Positions 1 to 6,017 of a stretch of DNA of 23,620 nucleotides are shown here, piece by piece. The translations under genes and the position numbers were made by a program. The notes below the pieces were generated by a model that had not been told where the DNA came from, made no database searches, and saw only the letters and a list, made by a program, of their open reading frames with translations. Positions within the stretch are counted from its first letter, which is position 1. Each line of letters opens with the position of its first letter. The DNA is taken from contig JAEZKW010000159.1 of assembly GCA_023415375.1 (NCBI GenBank), positions 1-23,620 on the forward strand. The letters are read 5' to 3'. The stretch is from Bacillota bacterium. GTDB taxonomy: Bacteria; Bacillota; UBA4882; UBA8346.

Positions 1-24
1 TCGGCCAGGGATAAAATATGGTGA

Positions 25-230
25 ATTCCGGTCCCGGCATTTGGAAAGGCTTTTGAATGTGACGTCCTTGCTTTTAGCCACAGTCAAAAAGCACAGACTT
101 TCTACTTTGGGAATCAAATATTTTAGATCTAGGTGATCTGCTTTCCCAAAGTGATATCGTTGAGCTTGTCTCAAAAACTCCTGATATTCCGAATCTGGTG
201 CAGATTAATAGTGGGTTGTATAGCAATGAT
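25..230 (+). pseudogene. Remnant of a D-isomer-specific 2-hydroxyacid dehydrogenase
   Basis: No intact gene lies here, but two adjacent frames translate to pieces of the NAD-binding domain of D-2-hydroxyacid dehydrogenases (glycerate/phosphoglycerate dehydrogenase-like). Frame 1 (about 37-99) gives AFGKAFECDVLAFSHSQKAQ, like the family's 'AKAFGMKVLAYSxSxK' strand after the Rossmann glycine loop. From about 123 the reading shifts to frame 3 and gives LDLGDLLSQSDIVELVSKTP, like 'VxLDELLxxSDIVSLHxPLTP', continuing with a LINxE-like segment. In-frame stops occur at 22-24 and 124-126, and a frameshift is needed between the two parts. The conserved order of the segments argues against chance. The 5' part lies outside the window, and the 3' catalytic Glu/His region is absent because the helicase gene begins at 233 on the other strand. 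The similarity was judged by eye. Confidence 0.55.
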
Positions 231-232
231 CT

Positions 233-1549
233 TTATTGCCGCCAGACAAACCGCTCAATATACCCAAGAAAAGCTTTGATGCCCTCATCGATCAACAACT
301 CACGATGGGAAATCGGCTGCTTAAGGTAGAGGTTGTCCAGATTGCGCACTCGGCTTAAGGCGACATAGATTTGGCCGGAATCAAAGGCACCCCAACCAGT
401 ATCCAGATAGATGTTTTTTAAGGTGAGACCCTGGCTTTTGTGAATCGTCAGAGCCCAGCCAAGTTTCAGGGGAAACTGGCTAAACGTACCGATTACGTTT
501 TTTTCAATTTTGCCGTTATTAAATTGATACTGATATTTTTCCCAGGTTTCCCGAGATACAGGATAATCAATCCCATCAACCTCAATGATAAGCTCATCTT
601 CATCAAGCTCTTTAATGACCCCGGTCGTCCCGTTGACCCACGCTTTCCCCGGATCATTTTTGATAAAAATCACTTTGGCACCCACTTTTAATGAGAGAAT
701 GGGCAGGGTGGGGAAATCTTCCCGGCTGAATTTACCTTCAATAATTGCTTGATACTGGCGTTTTGGTGTTGGGAGCGCCTCAAGTTTATTGTTATTATAA
801 CGTTGGGCTGCTTCATTGGTGCAAGTTAACACTGTAACCTCATCAAGTTGATCGATAATGTCTGCGGTAGTGACCCGTCCATTTAAGGTGCGGATTAAAT
901 CCTGACTGAGGTTGCTCTGGCGGACTTGTTCTAAAAGGTTGATGAATTCCTGGCTCTCTTGACGAAAAATTGCCGAAAATTTGATGTATTTAAATAATTT
1001 ATCCAGGATGGCGGAGCGGATGACTTGAGAATTGAAGAAAAAACGATTTTTATAACGCCCGCCGGGGCCAAATTCGGACTGCTCCTCGCGAACGACCACC
1101 GGTGGCAATTGATATAGGTCCCCAATCAATATCAGTTTCACGCCGCCAAAAGGAGCGGTTGATTTACGGTTAATTTGGAGCGAGTAATTGATGGCATCCA
1201 TTAAATCCGCCCGTACCATGGAAATTTCATCAATGACCAGATAGTTGACTTCTTTGTAGATTTGTGACTGCCGACTTTCCTTGATTCGTTCGGGGTAAAG
1301 CATGCCGTGTTCTAAATTGAAAAAGGAATGGATCGTCTGCCCTCCGATATTCAAAGCAGCAATACCGGTGGGGGAGAGAAAGACCGTATTACCGGGAAGT
1401 TTGGTTAGTTCATGCTTGGTGAAGGTGGATTTCCCGGTACCTGCTTTACCGGAAATGAAAGTGACCGGAGTACCACTCGCGATACAATCGAGTGCGTCTT
1501 GAAAGGCGGGAGTAGTGATATAGGGCTGTTCGAGAGCTGAATTTGGCAT
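233..1549 (-). CDS. PIF1-family ATP-dependent DNA helicase
   Basis: This 438-residue protein has the motif series of superfamily 1B PIF1/RecD-like 5'-3' DNA helicases. Visible motifs are Walker A GKAGTGKST (34-42), the Ia segment FLSPTGIAALNIGGQTIHSF, Walker B VIDEISM (Asp107-Glu108), motif III GDLYQLPPV, motif IV around FRQ, LTIHKSQGLTLKNIYLD (motif V region) and YVALSRVRNLDNLYL (motif VI). A segment around AWVNGTTGVIKELDEDE fits the SH3-like 2B insertion. The size suits a bacterial core PIF1 without accessory domains. The family unwinds DNA and can resolve G-quadruplexes or stalled forks; the role in this organism is inferred. The ATG start has only a modest upstream AGGGAA. Transcription is leftward, in the same direction as groEL but beyond its terminator, so it is probably a separate unit. 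The function call is firm; the biological role is not. Confidence 0.9.
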   Translation of the reverse strand: MPNSALEQPYITTPAFQDALDCIASGTPVTFISGKAGTGKSTFTKHELTKLPGNTVFLSPTGIAALNIGGQTIHSFFNLEHGMLYPERIKESRQSQIYKEVNYLVIDEISMVRADLMDAINYSLQINRKSTAPFGGVKLILIGDLYQLPPVVVREEQSEFGPGGRYKNRFFFNSQVIRSAILDKLFKYIKFSAIFRQESQEFINLLEQVRQSNLSQDLIRTLNGRVTTADIIDQLDEVTVLTCTNEAAQRYNNNKLEALPTPKRQYQAIIEGKFSREDFPTLPILSLKVGAKVIFIKNDPGKAWVNGTTGVIKELDEDELIIEVDGIDYPVSRETWEKYQYQFNNGKIEKNVIGTFSQFPLKLGWALTIHKSQGLTLKNIYLDTGWGAFDSGQIYVALSRVRNLDNLYLKQPISHRELLIDEGIKAFLGYIERFVWRQ

Positions 1550-1560
1550 TTCGGTTCCCT

Positions 1561-1740
1561 GTAAATATTTACAAATTGAAGTTTAACGAGAATATTACAG
1601 TTACTTTGTTTTCATTATGCCTTATTTTGTGATGAAAGACAAGTGGGAAAGCGACTGATTTACCATCAACTACTTCAAGTGAGGCATAGTTATAATAATC
1701 CTGCAGGAACCTTATGCCGTCCGTAAAAGTGTACTTTTAC
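1561..1740. promoter_or_regulatory. Palindromes upstream of the helicase gene
   Basis: The 210 bp between the groEL terminator and the helicase start hold several dyads. GTAAATATTTAC (1561-1572) is a perfect 12-bp palindrome 11 bp before the helicase ATG. GTAAAAGT/ACTTTTAC (1723-1730 and 1733-1740) is a perfect 8-bp dyad with a 2-bp spacer. GGCATA/TATGCC (1683-1688 and 1713-1718) encloses CCTGCAGG (1700-1707). They could be operator sites for the helicase promoter, but no convincing -35/-10 pair was found and short palindromes arise by chance in AT-rich DNA. No small gene is evident in this gap. Confidence 0.3.
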
Positions 1741-1759
1741 AATCTCAGTGTTTGTACAT

Positions 1760-1793
1760 AAAAAAGGAGCCGTCTCTGATCAAGACGGCCCTT
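1760..1793 (-). terminator. Intrinsic terminator of groES-groEL
   Basis: On the minus strand, GCCGTCT and AGACGGC (1783-1789 and 1769-1775) form a 7-bp GC-rich stem around a TGATCAG loop. Flanking pairs add length, and a run of U residues follows (A-tract at 1760-1765 on the plus strand). It starts about 20 nt after the groEL stop codon, where the operon's terminator would be expected. Confidence 0.88.
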
Positions 1794-1809
1794 CTTATGG
1801 GACAGTTGC

Positions 1810-3435
1810 TTAATAGTCCATACCCATTCCACCACCGGGCATAGCCGGAGCAGCAGGTTTTTCTTCAGGAATTTCAGCAACGACGCATTCGGTGGTTAGT
1901 ACCATCGCTGCGATACTGGCTGCATTTTGCAGTGCGCCGCGGGTAACTTTGGCCGGATCAATAATACCGGCTTTAACCATATCCACATACTCACCGGTCA
2001 GGGCGTTATAGCCTTGTCCAGCAGACATTGATGAGACTTTTTCTACAACGATCGAACCCTCAACACCGGCATTTTGGGCAATTTGTTTTAAGGGCTCGGT
2101 GAGTGCTTTCCGGACAATCGAAATACCGGTTGCAACATCGCCAGTTTCTTTTAATTTGTCGAGAACCGGGGCGATCTGTAATAAGGTAACTCCACCACCG
2201 GGAACCACGCCTTCTTCGACAGCAGCCCGGGTTGCTGAAAGCGCATCCTCAATCCGGAATTTCTTTTCTTTCATTTCGGTTTCGGTAGCAGCTCCAACTT
2301 GAATTACAGCTACACCGCCCGACAATTTAGCAAGTCGTTCTTGTAATTTCTCCCGATCATAATCGGAAGTGGTATCTTTGATTTGAACCTTGATTTGGTT
2401 GATGCGAGCCGCGATTTCCTTTTTATCGCCTTTACCATCCACGATAGTGGTCTCATCTTTGGTCACTTTCACTTGACGGGCTTCACCAAGCATCTCAAGG
2501 GTAGCGTTCTCCAAAGTAGCGCCTACTTTTTCGGAAATAACCTGACCGCCGGTGACAATCGCAATATCGGCAAGCATTGCTTCACGGCGATCACCAAATC
2601 CGGGGGCTTTGACAGCAACAATATTCAAAGTACCGCGAAGCCTGTTAACGACCAATGTAGCCAGGGCTTCACCTTCAATATCCTCAGCAATCAATAAAAG
2701 CGGTTTGCCGCGTTGCATTACTTTCTCCAGGATTGGGAGCAAATCTTTGATTAGATTGATTTTTTTATCAGTAATTAAGATGTAAGGGTTGTCCAGCACA
2801 GCTTCCATCCGTTCCGAATCAGTAACCATGTAAGGGGATACATAACCTTTATCGAACTGCATCCCTTCAACGACTTCCAAGTTGGTGCCCATGGTTTTGG
2901 ATTCTTCAACGGTGATTACGCCGTCATTACCGACTTTTTCCATGGCCTCGGCGATAAGTTTACCGATTTCTTCATCTCCGGCTGAAATCGCTGCCACCTG
3001 GGAAATGGATTCTTTCTTATCAACTTTTTTGCTGACTTTTTTAATTTCTTCAACGACTACGTCAACTGCTTTTTCAATACCTTTTTTCAAAACCATAGGA
3101 TTGGCGCCGGCAGCGACATTCTTAAGACCTTCCCGAACCATTGCTTGGGCGAGCAAAGTAGCGGTGGTGGTTCCGTCACCTGCGATATCATTGGTTTTGG
3201 TGGCAACTTCTTTCGCAAGTTGAGCTCCCATATTTTCAAAAGGATCTTTTACTTCAATTTCTTTGGCAATGGTAACTCCGTCATTGGTAATGGTTGGAGA
3301 GCCGTATTTCTTTTCCAAAACTACATTTCGTCCCTTGGGGCCCAAGGTGACTTTTACAGCATCCGCCAAAGTATTTACGCCCCGTTCCAGAGCGTGGCGG
3401 GCTTGTTCATCAAATAAAATCTGTTTTCCTGCCAT
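1810..3435 (-). CDS. groL: Chaperonin GroEL (Hsp60)
   Basis: This 541-residue protein is the 60-kDa chaperonin subunit, which forms the double-ring ATP-driven folding chamber in the cytoplasm together with GroES. It is recognisable from end to end: N-terminal AGKQILFDEQARHALERGVN, the nucleotide-binding VTLGPKGRNVVLEKKYGSPT and GDGTTTATLLAQAMV, the apical region KINLIKDLLPILEKVMQRGKP, KAPGFGDRR, EEGVVPGGGVTLLQ and the hinge near ALTEPLKQIAQNAGVEGS. The C-terminus is a short Gly/Met-rich tail (PGGGMGMDY), typical of the family. Length is normal and no key segment is missing. A GGAGG (plus-strand CCTCC at 3444-3448) lies 8 nt before the ATG. It follows groES by about 60 nt and shares its promoter and CIRCE control, with a terminator just downstream. 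Confidence 0.99.
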   Translation of the reverse strand: MAGKQILFDEQARHALERGVNTLADAVKVTLGPKGRNVVLEKKYGSPTITNDGVTIAKEIEVKDPFENMGAQLAKEVATKTNDIAGDGTTTATLLAQAMVREGLKNVAAGANPMVLKKGIEKAVDVVVEEIKKVSKKVDKKESISQVAAISAGDEEIGKLIAEAMEKVGNDGVITVEESKTMGTNLEVVEGMQFDKGYVSPYMVTDSERMEAVLDNPYILITDKKINLIKDLLPILEKVMQRGKPLLLIAEDIEGEALATLVVNRLRGTLNIVAVKAPGFGDRREAMLADIAIVTGGQVISEKVGATLENATLEMLGEARQVKVTKDETTIVDGKGDKKEIAARINQIKVQIKDTTSDYDREKLQERLAKLSGGVAVIQVGAATETEMKEKKFRIEDALSATRAAVEEGVVPGGGVTLLQIAPVLDKLKETGDVATGISIVRKALTEPLKQIAQNAGVEGSIVVEKVSSMSAGQGYNALTGEYVDMVKAGIIDPAKVTRGALQNAASIAAMVLTTECVVAEIPEEKPAAPAMPGGGMGMDY

Positions 3436-3497
3436 ATTCTTAGCCTCCGATTCAAAATTAAATAGTCGCGATCTAGGATTGAACTAAAAACGTAATC

Positions 3498-3788
3498 TTA
3501 GTCCGCAATAATCGCCAGTATGTCGTTCTCTTTTAAAACCATGTATTCTTCTTCATCCAGTTTTACTTCCGTACCGGCATATTTGGCGAAAAGTACTTTA
3601 TCACCGACTTTGACTTCTAAAGGAAGTTTTTGACCGTTATCAAGGACCCTTCCCGGGCCAACTGCTACTACGGTACCTTTTTGTGGTTTTTCCTTGGCTG
3701 TATCCGGCAATACGATACCGCTCTTGGTCTTTTCTTCGCTTTCCAATACTTTGACGACGACTCTTTCTCCTAAAGGTTTGATATTCAT
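3498..3788 (-). CDS. groS: Co-chaperonin GroES (Hsp10)
   Basis: This 96-residue protein begins MNIKPLGERVVVKVLESEEK and carries the mobile-loop segment TKSGIVLPDTAKEKPQKGTV, then VGDKVLFAKYAGTEVKLDEEEYMVLKENDILAII, all typical of the heptameric GroEL lid. A longer reading with a start at 3821 exists, but it would begin inside the CIRCE operator. The ATG at 3786-3788 has an AAGGAGGG ribosome binding site (complement of 3794-3801) and matches the family's usual N-terminus, so it is preferred. It is the first gene of the groES-groEL operon. CIRCE implies repression by HrcA, whose gene is not in this window. Confidence 0.98.
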   Translation of the reverse strand: MNIKPLGERVVVKVLESEEKTKSGIVLPDTAKEKPQKGTVVAVGPGRVLDNGQKLPLEVKVGDKVLFAKYAGTEVKLDEEEYMVLKENDILAIIAD

Positions 3789-3810
3789 GATATCCCTCCT
3801 TGCGTTATTG

Positions 3811-3837
3811 TTAGCACTCACTACTCTTGAGTGCTAA
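3811..3837. promoter_or_regulatory. CIRCE operator (HrcA-binding site)
   Basis: TTAGCACTC (3811-3819) and GAGTGCTAA (3829-3837) form a perfect 9-bp inverted repeat with a 9-bp spacer, the exact CIRCE consensus. It lies between the groES promoter and the groES ribosome binding site, starting about 5 bp after the predicted transcription start. Known CIRCE elements bind the HrcA repressor and mediate heat induction. Confidence 0.98.
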
Positions 3838-3848
3838 TTACAAAAAAT

Positions 3849-3877
3849 ATTGTATTAAGCTTGATCTATTTTTTCAA
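3849..3877 (-). promoter_or_regulatory. SigA-type promoter of groES-groEL
   Basis: On the minus strand, TTGAAA (3872-3877) and TACAAT (3849-3854) are separated by exactly 17 bp. They match the vegetative consensus at five of six positions each. The predicted start near 3842 leaves the CIRCE element at the beginning of the transcript. Confidence 0.88.
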
Positions 3878-4147
3878 GAAAAGGAAGATGGGATATAAAT
3901 TACATTTTAGCCAAAATCTCCGATCTAATGAAATTGTCTTCTTTTTTCTTTTGATTTCTAGCTCTTAATCATGATTTAACCATCTCATGATTTAGATGCA
4001 ACTGGGAGAAATTTGGGGAAAATGAGCAAATGAAGATGATTGTTGTATAATGAAACATTTCACTTCCTTGTAAAAAAGGGAGCAAGGAGAAGATAACTTT
4101 TTCATGAAGGTAATGTAAATTTTTATGGTTTGTAAGAAAACAGACTA
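3878..4147. other. Intergenic region downstream of rqcH, no gene seen
   Basis: This AT-rich stretch lies between the rqcH stop codon and the groES promoter. No coding signal or RNA gene was recognised. It contains a 9-bp direct repeat CATGATTTA (3970-3978 and 3986-3994) and an imperfect hairpin with CCTTG/CAAGG arms near 4054-4088. No clear hairpin-plus-U-tract terminator for rqcH was found, so some rqcH transcription may run into groES. A TATAAT at 4046-4051 lacks a convincing -35 partner. Confidence 0.5.
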
Positions 4148-5956
4148 TTAATTGTTGGCGGAGTCGATTTTTATCCCCAATCTCTCCAGTAATTTCACAT
4201 CCGGTGTAATAATCGCGGTTTTAAAGAAATCATAAATAACAAACCCCGGTTTTGATGCAGGGGGTTTCTTGATATTTTTGCGTTTTGTATAATCGACCGG
4301 AACTTTGGTAGAATTTTTGGCTTTACTGAAATAGGCTGCCAGCTGACAAGCATAATTGAGAGACTCGTCATCAACTGGGATTCCAGGTTCCGGCCTCAAA
4401 ATTACATGGGAACCGGGTATCTTTTGGGTATGGAACCAAAGATCGTTAGGATCGGCAATTTTAAATGTTAAGCGGTCATTTTGAATATTATTGCGGCCAA
4501 CCAGGATGGTATGTCCGGCAGGTGTTTTAAATTGACGTGGTTCCGCTAACTTTTCTTTTTTGGTAAACTTTTTAACTGGGTGGGCTTTAGCTTTTTTGGC
4601 AGCCTCATTTTGTCGAAGTTCATCGGAAACCAGATGAAGGTCGGAAAGGTTCAAGGCGTTCTGGGCCATAACCTCAATGCTTTCCAAGTATTCGAGGGCT
4701 TCGACGGTCTTGGCAATTTGTTCACCGATTGCTATTTGGCCTTTTTTTGCTTTTTGATATTTTTTAAAATAAATTTGCGCATTTGCCTGGGCTGTTAAGG
4801 AAGGATCCAACTTTATCAGCAACTCTTTGCCTTCAGGGTCATAATGATTCAAAAGTTTTACTTCTTTGTTCCCTTTGGTAATCTGGAATCCGTAAGTGGT
4901 TAAAAGTTCACCGGCAATTCGTAATTGATCTCCTTGATCGGCGGCAGTTGCTTCCGCTTGTTGCTTCATTAATTTAGTGCGGGTTTTTTCGATTTGAGCA
5001 TGAATTCTTTTTTCCAGATTTATTTTTGCTTCTTTAAGACGGTTTGCCAATTGTCTGGGATCGAAGAGAGCAGCAATTTCCACATGAAGTAAGGGGATAG
5101 GACGGGCCAAGGTGTTGGCGGGTGGAAAAAGAATAGGCAGAGCCGAACAATCAATCAGTTTTCCAGTCTCGTCAAACAAACCGGTTGGTTTAAAATCCCC
5201 CCTGCTGACGCTACTGGCCCAAGTACAGAAAGATTCAAACAATTTAGGGTAATCCTCTGTCTGAACATTATGGCAGAGAGTATCCGGAGAAAAATGGGCC
5301 GCGTGGGTGATCTCATGAATAGAGAGGGCTGATAATCCATACCAATGTTTTAGAAAAAACTTTTCCAACGAAGCGTCGCTCGGCAGCTGGCTAAAAAGAA
5401 CGGAAAATTGTTCTTCAGTGATGGAAACGGGCTGCCAACGTCCACCTGTCGTGGGGAGTTCATAGGAAATACCCGGGGCTATCTCCCGCTCTTCGGGTCT
5501 TTTAGGTCCTACTTTACGCCAAGCATCAGCAATGATCATGTTTTCATCGCATGCGATTAAATTGGAACTCTTACCAGTCAGCTCAACAAGGAGATAACGC
5601 TGGGTAATCCCAACCGCCTGTTCATAAACTTCAAAGGTCAACTTAATAATTCTTTCAAAAGGGACTGCTTCAAGGGCGATCAACTTGGAACTAGAAAAAC
5701 GTTTTCGCAAGGAGGCGCCAAATATTGATGGGGAGGTTAGAGTTTCTCTTGAATCAATCCTCGAGTTTGGGTTCACCAGGTGAAAACGGCCGTAACCGGC
5801 ATTTAACGAAACTAATAAATTGAAATCGGTACCGGATCCATAGCCGCTAAGGATAAACTCGTCTGTAAATGTTTGATCAATTTGATTGATTCTTACCGGT
5901 AAGTGGCGAGAAAGTTCGATACAAATTTGGGCAATCACTGGAGCATCAATAGGCAT
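4148..5956 (-). CDS. rqcH: RqcH / NFACT-family ribosome quality-control protein
   Basis: This 602-residue protein is the bacterial Rqc2/NEMF homologue, often annotated 'fibronectin-binding protein A' (YloA in Bacillus). In B. subtilis RqcH binds obstructed 50S subunits carrying peptidyl-tRNA and drives C-terminal alanine tailing that marks nascent chains for degradation. The NFACT-N domain occupies about 1-200. A charged region around EAKINLEKRIHAQIEKTRTK to KKYQKAKKGQIAIGEQ (about 300-430) fits the coiled-coil arms. The C-terminal NFACT-R domain has TPAGHTILVGRNNIQNDRLT and DLWFHTQKIPGSHVILRPEP. At the expected place of the Asp-Arg pair needed for tailing in B. subtilis the sequence reads PFERII (Glu101-Arg102), a conservative change. 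The ATG has a strong AAAGGAGG 9 nt upstream. It is divergent from the Ca2+-ATPase, as a neighbour pair resembling yloA-yloB. Confidence 0.93.
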   Translation of the reverse strand: MPIDAPVIAQICIELSRHLPVRINQIDQTFTDEFILSGYGSGTDFNLLVSLNAGYGRFHLVNPNSRIDSRETLTSPSIFGASLRKRFSSSKLIALEAVPFERIIKLTFEVYEQAVGITQRYLLVELTGKSSNLIACDENMIIADAWRKVGPKRPEEREIAPGISYELPTTGGRWQPVSITEEQFSVLFSQLPSDASLEKFFLKHWYGLSALSIHEITHAAHFSPDTLCHNVQTEDYPKLFESFCTWASSVSRGDFKPTGLFDETGKLIDCSALPILFPPANTLARPIPLLHVEIAALFDPRQLANRLKEAKINLEKRIHAQIEKTRTKLMKQQAEATAADQGDQLRIAGELLTTYGFQITKGNKEVKLLNHYDPEGKELLIKLDPSLTAQANAQIYFKKYQKAKKGQIAIGEQIAKTVEALEYLESIEVMAQNALNLSDLHLVSDELRQNEAAKKAKAHPVKKFTKKEKLAEPRQFKTPAGHTILVGRNNIQNDRLTFKIADPNDLWFHTQKIPGSHVILRPEPGIPVDDESLNYACQLAAYFSKAKNSTKVPVDYTKRKNIKKPPASKPGFVIYDFFKTAIITPDVKLLERLGIKIDSANN

Positions 5957-5977
5957 TTTTTTTAACCTCCTTTAGTA

Positions 5978-6006
5978 AGTATAGCGGTGAAAGACAGTTT
6001 GGTCAA
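5978..6006 (-). promoter_or_regulatory. SigA-type promoter of rqcH
   Basis: On the minus strand, TTGACC (6001-6006) and TATACT (5978-5983) lie exactly 17 bp apart, five of six consensus matches each. The predicted start near 5971 falls on the rqcH ribosome binding site (5966-5973), so the 5' untranslated leader would be only about 15 nt. The -35 box sits directly next to the ribosome binding site of the divergent ATPase gene (6008-6014). Confidence 0.75.
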
Positions 6007-6017
6007 TGGAGGAGAAT

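Noticed and set aside
2383..3487. Several plus-strand open frames of 67-113 codons opposite groEL
   Set aside because: They are antisense shadows of a fully conserved groEL gene and lack ribosome binding sites and recognisable products.
3789..3821. Longer GroES start at 3821
   Set aside because: It would place the first codons in the CIRCE operator and ignore the AAGGAGGG before the canonical MNIKPLG start.
4046..4100. Small RNA gene suggested by TATAAT at 4046 followed by a hairpin
   Set aside because: No suitable -35 box was found, the hairpin has only a 5-6 bp core, and the T-run is displaced from the stem.
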